Source: Actinopolyspora lacussalsi subsp. righensis (GTDB taxonomy: Bacteria; Actinomycetota; Actinomycetes; Mycobacteriales; Pseudonocardiaceae). Taken from it: 64,000 nucleotides of DNA. Below are positions 36,380-45,493 of this stretch, one piece after another (within the stretch, counting starts at the first letter, position 1; every line of letters starts with the position of its first letter). The DNA lies in contig NZ_FPAT01000001.1 of assembly GCF_900116555.1 (NCBI RefSeq), forward strand, positions 1-64,000, written 5' to 3'. The notes below the pieces were generated by a model. That model worked only from the letters and a program-made list of their open reading frames with translations. It was not told the origin of the DNA and did not search any database. Made by a program: the position numbers and the translations under genes.

Positions 36380-38524
36380 ATGCGTCCCTTCGAACTTCCG
36401 GATTTCTACACGCCCCACCCCGCCCGGCTGAATCCGCACGTCGACTCCGCCAGGACACACACCACACGGTGGGCCCGGGAAACCGAACTGCTCCACCAAC
36501 CCCGAATCGGCCCCTCGGCCACGACGATTCCCGACGAAACCGAATTCGACGACCACGACTACGCCCTGTTGTCCGGCTATGCCCACCCGGACATCTCGGC
36601 ATCGACACTGAACCTGCTCGCCGACTGGTACGCGTGGATGTTCGTCCTCGACGATCAGCTGCTGCCCCACGACGAGCACACCAACCCCTCCGCGGAAGCA
36701 CGACGACACGTACAGCGGCTCCTCGGATTCCTGCGAACCCACGCAGCGCCCGCTCCGGAGCCGAACACACCACTCGAACGCGGGTTGGCCGAGTTGTGGC
36801 AGCGTACCGCCGCGACGGCCCCGCCCCGGCTGCTGCGACGCCTGGCCGCCGAGACCCGCCTCCTGCTGACAGCACGAGTACGACAACCGTCCCGCACAGT
36901 CACCCCCGCCCCCAACCCCGTGGACCATCTCCGCGACAGCCGCCACTCCAGCGGCGCCCGCTGGGTGGCCACACTGGTCGAGTACACCCTCGGCAGCTCC
37001 CTACCACCGGACGTGGCCCGCAGCAGGCCGGTACGACTGCTGCGGGAGTGCTTCGCCGACGCGCTACGACTGTGCAACGACCTCTTCTCTTACCAACGCG
37101 AAACCCGGCAAGAACGAAAACGTGACAACACGGTACTGAGTATCGAACGTTTCCTGGAATGTTCACCCCAGCGAGCCGCTGATATCGCCAACGCGGTGCT
37201 GACCCGACGGATACATCTGTTCGAAACCACGCTGCACAGCGATCTGCCCACCCTGCTCACCGAACACGCACTACCCGAACAGCAGCGCACAACCGTGTTG
37301 GCCTATGCCGACGGGCTGCGTGACTGGTTGGCCGGCGCGCACGAGTGGCACTCGATGTCCACTCGCTACATGAACACCGGACCGATCCACACCACTCGGA
37401 TACGGCAACCCGCCGGCCTCGGTTTCACAACCGCTGTCCACGACACTCACCCGGTGGACAACACCGGCCCAGCGGTGACATCAGGCGAGACCCGACGGCG
37501 GTGGGAACTTCCCTCGTGGAGCGCCCGAAGCCACGACACGAACCGGACCACCACGAATCCGCTGCTGACACGGTTGCGGTCCCGCACCGCGATCTGGGCC
37601 CAACGGCACGGGATCCCCGAGAACGCACTATCGAGCACGACACACACCAACGATTACGCCCTGCTCGCGGCCAGAGTGCTACCCGACGGAGGAGAGACCG
37701 AGCTGGCTCTGATCGCCGACTGGAGTCTGTGGGCACGGTTCGTCAACGACGATGCTCACCGACAGCGGCATCGGCCTTGGCCACGACTGGCCGAATTCCT
37801 GCCCCCCGATCCCGGCGACATCCCAGCCACCACCGAACCGGTCGAACAGGCACTGGCCGAACTGTGGACCCGCACCACCACGATCACCCCGACACGGGCA
37901 CAGCGTCGTTTCCGACAACGCATCCGGAAGTTCCTGCATCACACGGCGGATGAGCCGTTCGAGCCCGCCGGAAGCGAGCCCGCCGATTTCCTCGCCCCGC
38001 TGGAAACGCCGCACCGAACCGCCCGAGCCCACCTTCGGCTGGCTCTGACCGAACTGCGGTTGGGCCCGGACATACCACCAGGAGTGCTACGCAGCCCCGC
38101 GATGCGTTCACTGCGGCAGGTCTTCGCCGAGATCACGGCACTGCACGAGGACCTCGTCATCACGCACCACCGCGGCCGGCGTGAAGCCCCGGTGGCAGCG
38201 ATACCCACACCGAGACGAGCGCACGACGAGCGAAGGCACCACGCCGTGAGCGTACTGACCGATCTGCTTCACACACGGCAGCGACGATTCGAGTCCCTGC
38301 TGAACCGAGACATCCCCGAGGCCCGTGCCGAGTACCGGCTCTCCCCCACTGCCGGCAGGCAACTCGACGACTACCTCGACGGTCTCGCCCACTGGATCAC
38401 CGGTGAGTTGAGTTGGCTGCTGGAAAACGAGCGACACAACCTCAACCCCGCACCCGCGACCCGGTCGCCCCAGCATCGGCTGCCCAGCACCGACCATCCC
38501 ACCGTGGATGCCTTCCCGGCATAA
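36380..38524 (+). CDS. Two-domain terpene synthase, likely encapsulin cargo
   Basis: A 714-residue class I terpene synthase arranged like geosmin synthase. Domain one (about 1-335) starts PFELPDFYTPHPARLNPHVD, has the acidic motif DDQLL (91-95, usual DDHFLE), the metal motif NDLFSYQRE (233-241) and an Arg-Tyr pair near 329, so it looks active. After a disordered linker (about 335-390) domain two (about 390-690) keeps the fold outline, but its first motif is NDDAH (456-460), and the NSE site reads EDLVITHHR, lacking Asn, Ser and Glu, so it is probably inactive. The Pro-rich linker and C-terminal tail are candidate shell-targeting segments. It lies between two encapsulin genes. Confidence 0.85.
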   Translation: MRPFELPDFYTPHPARLNPHVDSARTHTTRWARETELLHQPRIGPSATTIPDETEFDDHDYALLSGYAHPDISASTLNLLADWYAWMFVLDDQLLPHDEHTNPSAEARRHVQRLLGFLRTHAAPAPEPNTPLERGLAELWQRTAATAPPRLLRRLAAETRLLLTARVRQPSRTVTPAPNPVDHLRDSRHSSGARWVATLVEYTLGSSLPPDVARSRPVRLLRECFADALRLCNDLFSYQRETRQERKRDNTVLSIERFLECSPQRAADIANAVLTRRIHLFETTLHSDLPTLLTEHALPEQQRTTVLAYADGLRDWLAGAHEWHSMSTRYMNTGPIHTTRIRQPAGLGFTTAVHDTHPVDNTGPAVTSGETRRRWELPSWSARSHDTNRTTTNPLLTRLRSRTAIWAQRHGIPENALSSTTHTNDYALLAARVLPDGGETELALIADWSLWARFVNDDAHRQRHRPWPRLAEFLPPDPGDIPATTEPVEQALAELWTRTTTITPTRAQRRFRQRIRKFLHHTADEPFEPAGSEPADFLAPLETPHRTARAHLRLALTELRLGPDIPPGVLRSPAMRSLRQVFAEITALHEDLVITHHRGRREAPVAAIPTPRRAHDERRHHAVSVLTDLLHTRQRRFESLLNRDIPEARAEYRLSPTAGRQLDDYLDGLAHWITGELSWLLENERHNLNPAPATRSPQHRLPSTDHPTVDAFPA

Positions 38525-38620
38525 CCATCACTGCCGCCCCGGCCGCGTGCGCACCCTCGTACGCGGCCGCACACCACAACGCACGTTTTTCGCATTCGAG
38601 CAGATTGGTAACCGCGCATC

Positions 38621-40018
38621 GTGACTGTTTCCGACCCGGACACCGCCGTTTCCCCCGAACACTCCAGTCTCACCGTCGAAGCCGCTCGCAAACTGTCGAC
38701 CACGACGAAGTCGGCGCCGCAGATGCAGGGCATCACCTCGCGGTGGTTGCTGCGGATGCTGCCCTGGGTACAAGTGGAAGCAGGCACCTACCGCGTCAAC
38801 CGGCGGTTGACGTATCAGCTGGGGGATGGGCGGTTGACGTTTACCAACACGGGGGCGCAGGTGCGGGTGATTCCGCAGGAGTTGCGGGAGTTGCCGTTGC
38901 TGCGCGGGTTCGACGACGAGTCGACCCTGGCCGTGTTGGCCGACCGGTTCACGCAGCACCACTACGACCCCGGACAACTGATCACCGAACAGGGTGAGGT
39001 CGCGGACCGGGTGGTGTTGTTGGCGCACGGTAAGGCCAACAAGATCGGTCCCGGTGAGTACGGCGACGACAGCGTTCTCGACGTGCTGGCCGACGGCGAG
39101 CACGTCGGACAACGAATCCTGGTCGACGACGAAGTCAGCTGGTCCCACACCATCAAGGCCATCACCCCCTGCACCGTGCTCACCCTGTCCCGACAGGACG
39201 CGCGTGAGGTGACCGAACGCTTCGATAACCTGTCCCGATACCTACGACAGGCCGAGTCCCAGCCGATCCCACCCCACAACAAACACGGTGAGGCGTCGAT
39301 TGATGTGGCGTCGGGTCATTGGGGTGAGTCGTTGTTGGCGGGGACGTATGTGGATTATGAGGTGGCGCCGCGGGAGTATGAGTTGAGTGTGGCGCAGACG
39401 GTGTTGCGGGTGCACAGTCGGGTGGCTGATTTGTATAACCAGCCGATGAATCAGACTGAGCAGCAGTTGCGGTTGACGATTGAGGCGTTGCGGGAGCGTC
39501 AGGAGGAGGAGCTGGTCAATAATCGTGAGTTCGGGTTGTTGCACAATGCGGATTTGTCGCAGCGGATTCACACGCGGACCGGTCCACCGACCCCCGACGA
39601 CCTCGACGAACTACTCTCCCGCCGCCGCAAATCGGAATTCTTCCTGGCGCACCCGCGCACCATCGCCGCGTTCGGCAGGGAATGCAACCGACGGGGGGTC
39701 TATCCCACGACGACACAACGTGACGGTGTCACCCTGCTTTCCTGGCGCGACGTGCCGCTGCTGCCCTGCGACAAGATCCCGATCAGCGACACCGCGACCA
39801 GCTCCGTGCTGGTGATGCGCACCGGTGAGGACAGTCAGGGCGTCGTCGGGCTGCACCAGACCGGCATACCCCACGAATGCGCCCCCAGTCTCAACGCGCG
39901 GTTCATGGGTATCGAGGACAAAGCCATCATCTCCTACCTCGTCAGCGCCTACTACTCCGCGGCCGTGCTGGTCCCCGACGCACTCGGCGTCCTCGAACAC
40001 GTCGGGATCGGACGCTGA
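38621..40018 (+). CDS. Family 2B encapsulin shell protein B
   Basis: A full-length (465 aa) family 2B encapsulin. It has an N-terminal arm and HK97 strands ([20 protein letters not shown]), an inserted cyclic-nucleotide-binding-like domain (about 105-205; [59 protein letters not shown]), then the shell core ([60 protein letters not shown]). It forms the same operon as the frameshifted copy A and the terpene synthase, and starts with GTG. Long stretches are identical in DNA to copy A, while the nucleotide-domain ends differ. The shell should enclose the terpene synthase. Confidence 0.9.
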   Translation: MTVSDPDTAVSPEHSSLTVEAARKLSTTTKSAPQMQGITSRWLLRMLPWVQVEAGTYRVNRRLTYQLGDGRLTFTNTGAQVRVIPQELRELPLLRGFDDESTLAVLADRFTQHHYDPGQLITEQGEVADRVVLLAHGKANKIGPGEYGDDSVLDVLADGEHVGQRILVDDEVSWSHTIKAITPCTVLTLSRQDAREVTERFDNLSRYLRQAESQPIPPHNKHGEASIDVASGHWGESLLAGTYVDYEVAPREYELSVAQTVLRVHSRVADLYNQPMNQTEQQLRLTIEALRERQEEELVNNREFGLLHNADLSQRIHTRTGPPTPDDLDELLSRRRKSEFFLAHPRTIAAFGRECNRRGVYPTTTQRDGVTLLSWRDVPLLPCDKIPISDTATSSVLVMRTGEDSQGVVGLHQTGIPHECAPSLNARFMGIEDKAIISYLVSAYYSAAVLVPDALGVLEHVGIGR

Positions 40019-40081
40019 ACCCTTCGGCTCGACCTCAACCACTCGTTTCGCCACCGGCCCGCGAGCCCCTCCTCGCAAGGG

Positions 40082-41131
40082 ATGATCACCTTGGCCACCG
40101 TCGAAGATACCGGCAGCATCCGATCCAGCGCCGAGATACTCGATTCCACCCGTGAATTGGTACTTCCCACCCTGCGCGCCACCGTCGAGCAACTGTCCCC
40201 GGCAGCCCGCGCCGTGACCACCTATCACCTGGGCTGGCGGGACGAACACGGCACACCGGTCAACGGCCAGAGCGGCAAGACGCTGCGTTCGGCGCTGGTG
40301 CTGCTCACCGCCGAAGCGATGGGCGGTTCTGCCGAGGCGGCCGTGCCCGCGGCGGTGGCCGTGGAGCTGGTGCACAATTTCTCCCTGCTGCACGACGACG
40401 TCATCGACGGCGACGAAACCCGACGACACCGCCGTACCGCCTGGGCCGTGTTCGGCTCCGGGGAGGCGATCCTCGCCGGGGACGCCTTGCTGGCCACGGC
40501 CACCGACGTGCTCGTGGCCAGCGAACACCCCGCGGCCGCCGAAGCCGTGCGCACCCTCAGCAACGCGGTACACACCCTGATACAGGGACAGAGCGCGGAC
40601 ATGGATTTCGAGCGTCGCCACGACGTCACCCTGGCCGAGTGCGAAAGCATGGCCACCGCCAAAACCGGTTCGCTGTTGGGATGCGCGTGTGCGCTCGGGG
40701 CCTCGTTCGGGGGTGCGACAGGATCGCGCGTGGACAAACTACGCGCTTTCGGCGAGTCTCTCGGGCTGGCGTTCCAGCACGTCGACGACCTGCTCGGTAT
40801 CTGGGGCGATCCGCGGAGCACCGGAAAACCCGTCCACTCCGACCTGCGGGCCAGGAAGAAGACCCTGCCGGTGTTGGCCGCGCTGAGCACCGCCACTCCT
40901 GCCGCCGAGCAGTTGCGCACCTTGTACTACCGCGGGCATCCGCTGTCGGCTCCGGAACTGGCCCGGGTGGCCGAACTCGTCGAGTCGGCCGGTGGTAGGC
41001 AGTTCAGTCTCGACGAGGCCGATCGGTTGTTGTCGTTGGCGTTGGCCGAGCTGGCCACCGCGGGAACGGAGCGGAGAGCCGGTTCGGAACTGGCGGAACT
41101 GGCCCGGGTGGTCACTCGGCGGGATCGTTGA
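40082..41131 (+). CDS. Trans-polyprenyl diphosphate synthase
   Basis: A 349-residue class I isoprenyl diphosphate synthase. The first Asp-rich motif is DDVIDGD (105-111) followed by RRHRRTAW; the second is DDLLGIWGD (235-243). Both Lys/Arg diphosphate contacts (GKTLRSAL, RRHRR) and KTGSLLG are present. It condenses IPP with an allylic diphosphate to GPP, FPP or GGPP. It is 63 bp downstream of encapsulin B and should supply the substrate of the terpene synthase. The chain length cannot be fixed from sequence alone. Confidence 0.9.
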   Translation: MITLATVEDTGSIRSSAEILDSTRELVLPTLRATVEQLSPAARAVTTYHLGWRDEHGTPVNGQSGKTLRSALVLLTAEAMGGSAEAAVPAAVAVELVHNFSLLHDDVIDGDETRRHRRTAWAVFGSGEAILAGDALLATATDVLVASEHPAAAEAVRTLSNAVHTLIQGQSADMDFERRHDVTLAECESMATAKTGSLLGCACALGASFGGATGSRVDKLRAFGESLGLAFQHVDDLLGIWGDPRSTGKPVHSDLRARKKTLPVLAALSTATPAAEQLRTLYYRGHPLSAPELARVAELVESAGGRQFSLDEADRLLSLALAELATAGTERRAGSELAELARVVTRRDR

Positions 41132-41549
41132 CTCGAACGAGGAAGTCCGTTGATCCCCCGCTCGGACACGGGATAGCCTCGCCCCCGGTGGGCGCGGGGG
41201 TGCCGTGGGGTCGTGATCGCCACGGTCGCGCGCCTCGTGACCGCAGGGACCGCCCGATGTGTCGGTGTTGTCGACATGGGTACCGAAAGTCGCGGCACGG
41301 TCACGGAACACGCCCGACCGCCGCGGCGGCGACAAGAGGTAACAAGTGCCACACTCCCCTGCTTCGAACCGCGCAATACCAGCTCAGCGGGACCTCGAAG
41401 AGGTTCGCAGCACCGCTGTGATCTTGCTGTGTCGTTGTCCAGCGCAGACGGGTGGTGCTTTATCGCAGTGTTACCGGTAGGCTCTGTCACACCGGACGGG
41501 ATCACCCACCGGTGTTACTGACCGTTGCTCCTATCACGAGTCAAGACGG
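41132..41549. other. 418-bp gap, no gene supported
   Basis: A 102-codon frame (41213-41521) has no family features and an unlikely composition. The stretch probably holds the end of the encapsulin operon and the promoter of the following Pro-rich gene. Confidence 0.35.
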
Positions 41550-42017
41550 ATGACACTTCAAGACGACCGTGCTCGGACCTGGTTCCAGCCCATGGTGCCA
41601 ACCGAACAACCGCACAGGGATGCCGCAGGCGACACCGGGCCGCTGACCACCCGGATCGAGGGGGAACTCGTCTTCCCTGAACAGCCACCGACCCCGGCTC
41701 CCTGGGCGGAACGGCTCGAAGTCACCCAGCCGTTCATCCCCGCGATCCGTGACCAAACTCCGGAGTTCGCCAAACGGTTGACCGCCGAACCGGTGACCGC
41801 CGCTCCCCACCCGCCGGACGACTCTCCTACAGTCAGTGCCACGCCAGTGGGAGAACCGCAGTCGTCCGTGCCCAGCGAGACCACCGAAACCTCGACCCCG
41901 TCGAACGGAGCCGAGGTCGGACAACCGCAGAAACGACGCAGCCTCGCCCGCCGTGTCGTGCGACGGATCCTCGGCCCGGACCTGCTTCGCAAGGATCCGG
42001 CTCCGAAGAAACGCTGA
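41550..42017 (+). CDS. Proline-rich, probably disordered protein
   Basis: A 155-residue hypothetical protein. Most of it is rich in Pro, Thr, Glu and Ser (PEQPPTPAPWAERLEV, SETTETSTPSNGAE) with low hydrophobicity, so it is probably disordered. The C-terminal 30 residues are strongly basic (QKRRSLARRVVRRILGPDLL) and could form an amphipathic helix that binds membrane or nucleic acid. I recognise no family. It is 418 bp after the prenyl synthase and 74 bp before the GT39-like gene; a link to the encapsulin is possible but unproven. Confidence 0.55.
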   Translation: MTLQDDRARTWFQPMVPTEQPHRDAAGDTGPLTTRIEGELVFPEQPPTPAPWAERLEVTQPFIPAIRDQTPEFAKRLTAEPVTAAPHPPDDSPTVSATPVGEPQSSVPSETTETSTPSNGAEVGQPQKRRSLARRVVRRILGPDLLRKDPAPKKR

Positions 42018-42091
42018 ATCGTCTTCGGTTGGGATCGGGCATAATCGGAACGGTCCACACTCGACCGATTCTTCTGTCGTCAGGGAGCGCA

Positions 42092-43654
42092 TTGTCCACA
42101 GCACCACCGGCCACGGCCGGCAGAGTCGATACCCTGCCCGCTCCCGGCTCCCGAGACACCGGGCGGTTGCCGTTCGCCGCGGTCTCCGTTGGTGTGATCG
42201 CTGTCGTCTTCGCCGTGGTGTGCGCGTTGACCACGGGTCGCTACGGCTACTTCGGGGACGAGCTCTACTTTTTGGCGGCGGGCCATCACCCCGCGTTCGG
42301 CTACGTCGACCAGCCCCCCGGCCTGCCACTGCTGGCCAGCGCCATGCAGGCCCTGTTCCCCGAATCGCTGAACGCCCTGCGAGCACCGTCACTGCTGGCC
42401 GCGGTCGGCTACATCGTGCTGACCGCGTTGAGCGCCCGCGAACTGGGTGCCACACGCGTGACACAGGCGTGCGTGGCCGGGGTGGCCGCGTTGACCCCAC
42501 ATCTGGTGGCGTCGGCGCACCTGCTGGTGACCTACTCGTTCGACCAGACGCTGTGGGCATGGGTCGTATGGCTGTTGCTCCGCTGGGCACGCCGCCATCA
42601 CGACGGAGAACCCGCGAATTCGACCTTGGTGGCCGCGGGGGTGGTCACCGCCGTCACGGTCCAGTTCAAACTCCTCATCCCCGTGCTGTGGCTGGTCGTG
42701 CTCCCGGTGGCGGTGCTGTTCGGTCCTCGTCGATTACCGCTTCGCCCCGGACTGTGGGCAGGCGGTGCGATCGCGATCGTCTCCGTCCTGCCTGGAGTGT
42801 GGTGGCAGGCACGGCACGGCTGGCCTCAGCTGGCCATGAGCCGAGTCGTCGACAGCGAAACCGGCGGTGCGTGGGCGTTTCTCAACGCCTCGGTCAATCA
42901 GCTCGGCCCCGCGGGCACGGTATTGGCGTTGCTGGGACTGTGCGGGCTGTTGATCAGCCCGAGGTTGCGTCCATACCGGTTCCTCGGTGTGAGCGCGCTG
43001 GTGGTCACGCTGGTGTTCATACTGCTCAGCGGCCGTTCCTACTACACCGCCGGGCTCTACGCCGTGCTGTTCGGTGCCGGTGCCGTAGTGGTGCAACAGT
43101 GGTGGTGGCGTCTCGACGCTTCGCGGTACCGGTGGACGCGGTGGTCGCTGCCGCTGATGGCGCTGGGGTGCTGTGCGTTGAGCCTGAGCGCGGCCGTGAA
43201 CACGCTGCCACTGACCCCGGTTTCGCGGGTCAGTCCTCATAACGTGGTCGTCACGGCCAGCCTCGGCTGGCCCGGCATCACCGAGCAGGTGGCACGGGTC
43301 CACCGCGAACTGCCCGACGACGACGTGCCGACCGCGGTGATCACGCATGACTACTGGTCGGCGGGAGCACTGCATCACTACGGGCCGGAGCGCGGTGTTT
43401 CCGAGGTCTACAGCCCCAGCCGTGGCTTCTGGTACTTCGGCAGACCCGACGACGCGGTGCGTCGTGTGGTCTACCTGGGTGGCGATCCACAACAACTGCG
43501 CCAACTGTTCGGCACGGTCCGTGCGGCGGGATCGGTCGAGAAGGATCCGGCTTTTCGGACCTACTACGACAACATGCGTATCTGGGTGCTGCGGGACCCG
43601 AAACTGCCCTGGTCACAGATCTGGCCCCGCCTGCATCACATGAGCCTGTGGTGA
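42092..43654 (+). CDS. GT39-like membrane glycosyltransferase
   Basis: A 520-residue polytopic protein of the ArnT/PMT (GT-C) fold that uses polyprenyl-phosphate sugars. The N-terminal part has the catalytic loop Asp in GRYGYFGDELYFLAAGHHPA and the phrase YVDQPPGLPLLASAMQALFP; about 10-12 hydrophobic helices follow, and a C-terminal extracytoplasmic domain (YWSAGALHHYGPERGVSEVY). The frame is open from 42029; TTG 42092 follows AGGGAG at 4 nt and starts before the first helix, so I prefer it. The acceptor is unknown. Confidence 0.78.
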   Translation: MSTAPPATAGRVDTLPAPGSRDTGRLPFAAVSVGVIAVVFAVVCALTTGRYGYFGDELYFLAAGHHPAFGYVDQPPGLPLLASAMQALFPESLNALRAPSLLAAVGYIVLTALSARELGATRVTQACVAGVAALTPHLVASAHLLVTYSFDQTLWAWVVWLLLRWARRHHDGEPANSTLVAAGVVTAVTVQFKLLIPVLWLVVLPVAVLFGPRRLPLRPGLWAGGAIAIVSVLPGVWWQARHGWPQLAMSRVVDSETGGAWAFLNASVNQLGPAGTVLALLGLCGLLISPRLRPYRFLGVSALVVTLVFILLSGRSYYTAGLYAVLFGAGAVVVQQWWWRLDASRYRWTRWSLPLMALGCCALSLSAAVNTLPLTPVSRVSPHNVVVTASLGWPGITEQVARVHRELPDDDVPTAVITHDYWSAGALHHYGPERGVSEVYSPSRGFWYFGRPDDAVRRVVYLGGDPQQLRQLFGTVRAAGSVEKDPAFRTYYDNMRIWVLRDPKLPWSQIWPRLHHMSLW

Positions 43655-43708
43655 ACGCCGCGGTAGTCCTCTGCCCGGGGTGGCCCATGAAGCCCACGGG
43701 CCGATGCC

Positions 43709-44236
43709 TCAGTGACCGCCGTCGGGCTCCGCGCAGCCGCCGTCCGAACTCGGGCCCTCGGTCCGTATCGACACGTCGTGGTCATCGATCTCGCCGTTGA
43801 CGCAGATGCCGTTCCCGGCGCTCGACCAGAAGTGGACACCGCCGGAAACGGCGGTCACTTCACGCGGTCGCAGTCCCGCACGGCGCAGCGCACCGTCCAC
43901 TGGACCGGGGCTGAGCCACTGGTGATCGTCGAGACCTACCAGCTCGGACCGTAGCAGCGCCACGGGCTCGACGGCCGCTCGTCGCTGCTGGCTGTTCAAG
44001 GGATAGCGCTCCTGAAAACCACGGTTCTCGGCGTGCTGGCGGGTCCGGTCCGTCCGCGGTCCCGTCAGCCGGGTCGGTTCGGCCTGGGCGATCGTTCCGG
44101 AGGCCGAGGGCGCCTGCGGGGTGATCATCGACGGTGGAAGGCCCGAATCGTCACCCGGGGCCGGTGTGATCCCGCAGCCGGTCAGCGTGAGGCAACCGAG
44201 TAATACCAATCGGCGGGTCCATGCTGTTCGGAACAC
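43709..44236 (-). CDS. Putative lipoprotein
   Basis: A 175-residue protein with a lipoprotein signal peptide: RRLVLLGCLTLTGCGITPAP, lipobox LTGC. After a Pro/Ser-rich spacer a small domain has VGLDDHQWLSPGPVDGALRRAG (quoted in part) and VSGGVHFWSSAGNGICVNGEI, with Cys residues that may pair with the C-terminal GGCAEPDGGH. No family recognised. It converges with the GT39-like gene. Confidence 0.6.
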   Translation of the reverse strand: MFRTAWTRRLVLLGCLTLTGCGITPAPGDDSGLPPSMITPQAPSASGTIAQAEPTRLTGPRTDRTRQHAENRGFQERYPLNSQQRRAAVEPVALLRSELVGLDDHQWLSPGPVDGALRRAGLRPREVTAVSGGVHFWSSAGNGICVNGEIDDHDVSIRTEGPSSDGGCAEPDGGH

Positions 44237-44337
44237 GTACCGATGTTGTCATCGACCACGCCCGGTGTGGGCGAATCGCCTGTCACGAACTGTTTTCAGC
44301 ATGGCCACCCGGGTTTTGCGTCCCACCTTAACAAGAG

Positions 44338-44356
44338 TTTTCGGCTCGCCTAAACT
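44338..44356. promoter_or_regulatory. IdeR/DtxR-like iron box before feoA
   Basis: Read on the minus strand the sequence is AGTTTAGGCGAGCCGAAAAC, which keeps the TTAGGnnAGCC core of the IdeR/DtxR box. It lies about 40 bp before the feoA start, a position expected for iron-dependent repression of ferrous iron uptake. The match is partial. Confidence 0.5.
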
Positions 44357-44393
44357 TTTGGTTGTGCACGACGTAGCAGTAGAGGGGCAGCAG

Positions 44394-44639
44394 GTGGCGA
44401 GCACGGCCACGACGCTGGACCGACTCAAACGAGGCCAGACGGCCACGGTGACAGCGGTCAACATCCACGGGTCCCAGCGACGACGCCTGATGGATCTGGG
44501 GGTGCTGCCCGGGACCCGGATCCACATCGATCGGGTCAGCCCGCTCGGCGACCCCACCGCCTATCTCGTACGGGGCAGTGTGATCGCACTGCGCCGCGAA
44601 CAGGCCCGCGGTATTCACATCACCGTCGAACAGGAGTGA
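44394..44639 (+). CDS. feoA: FeoA-domain ferrous iron transport protein
   Basis: An 81-residue SH3-like FeoA: LDRLKRGQTATVTAVNIHGS, RRRLMDLGVLPGTRIHIDRV, VRGSVIALRREQARGIHI. GTG 44394 follows GAGGGG at 6 nt; the longer open frame to 44121 would add an unsupported N-terminal extension across the iron box. FeoA assists the FeoB transporter, whose two half-genes follow at once. Confidence 0.88.
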   Translation: MASTATTLDRLKRGQTATVTAVNIHGSQRRRLMDLGVLPGTRIHIDRVSPLGDPTAYLVRGSVIALRREQARGIHITVEQE

Positions 44640-44644
44640 CCACC

Positions 44645-45493
44645 GTGGCAGAAGACCTACCCGTCCCGAGCGCGAGCCCACCACCCGCCGCGAGCGCGGC
44701 ATGCGGAACCTGCGTGTTCAACAACGCCGCTCAGCTGCGCACGCTCGGCGTCGACGTCTCCGGACACGACCACGTGGTGGCACTGGCGGGCAACCCGAAC
44801 ACCGGCAAGAGCACGGTGTTCAACGCGCTGACCGGGTTGCGCCAGCACGTCGGCAACTGGCCCGGCAAGACCGTCACCGGCGCCGAAGGGGGATTCGGGT
44901 ATCGCCAACGACACTACAAGCTCGTCGATCTTCCCGGCACGTACTCACTGCTGTCCGACAGCCAGGACGAGGACGTCGCCCGGGACTTCCTGCTGTTCGG
45001 CCAGCCGGACGTGACAGTGGTCGTCGTCGACGCCACCCGCCTGCAACGCAACCTCAACCTCGTGCTGCAGATCCTGCAGATCACCGGCCGGGTGGTGGTG
45101 GCGCTCAACCTGGTCGACGAGGCCCATCGGCACGGTCTCTCGCTCGACCAGCGCCACCTCGCACGCGAGCTCGGGGTGCCGGTGGTGCCCATGACGGCAC
45201 GGAATCGCCAAGGACTGGACACGCTGCTGGAGGCGATCGAACAGGTCGCGCTGGGGACAGTGGCCACCCGGACGCGGCGCGTCCGCCACGGCGACGACCG
45301 CACCGAACGCGCCGTCTCCGAACTGGCCGCGCGACTCCGTCGGGACCACCCCGGCCTGTCCAACACCAGGTGGATCGCGTTGCGCCTGCTGGAAGGTGAT
45401 CCGGGCATCGAACGCGCCGTCACCGACGGCACCCTGGACCGGCTGAGCAGACCGACACCACACGCCGTCTCCTCCGAAACGACAGGGACATGA
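44645..45493 (+). CDS. feoB: FeoB G-protein/GDI half (split FeoB, part 1)
   Basis: A 282-residue protein corresponding to the cytosolic N-terminus of FeoB. After a Pro/Ala-rich start and a CGTC pair the G domain has G1 GNPNTGKST, G3 DLPGTYSLL and G4 NLVDE, followed by a helical GDI-like domain (ALRLLEGDPGIERAV). It ends at a TGA that overlaps the ATG of the membrane half (ATGA, 45490-45493). GTG 44645 is preceded by AGGAG. The split lies in the region linking the GDI to the first membrane helix; reinitiation would make two subunits. Confidence 0.85.
   Translation: MAEDLPVPSASPPPAASAACGTCVFNNAAQLRTLGVDVSGHDHVVALAGNPNTGKSTVFNALTGLRQHVGNWPGKTVTGAEGGFGYRQRHYKLVDLPGTYSLLSDSQDEDVARDFLLFGQPDVTVVVVDATRLQRNLNLVLQILQITGRVVVALNLVDEAHRHGLSLDQRHLARELGVPVVPMTARNRQGLDTLLEAIEQVALGTVATRTRRVRHGDDRTERAVSELAARLRRDHPGLSNTRWIALRLLEGDPGIERAVTDGTLDRLSRPTPHAVSSETTGT

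Noticed and set aside
36380-38524. Geosmin synthase
   Set aside because: The domain layout is alike, but the first motif is DDQLL rather than DDHFLE and the second domain lacks the NSE motif needed for the geosmin step, so a geosmin assignment is not supported.
34961-40018. Crp/Fnr-type transcription regulators
   Set aside because: The two proteins have a cyclic-nucleotide-binding-like segment, but no helix-turn-helix; the flanking sequence fits the family 2B encapsulin shell and the operon context is terpene synthesis.
41213-41521. 102-codon frame after the prenyl synthase
   Set aside because: It has no ribosome site, no conserved motif and lies in a low-constraint intergenic stretch.
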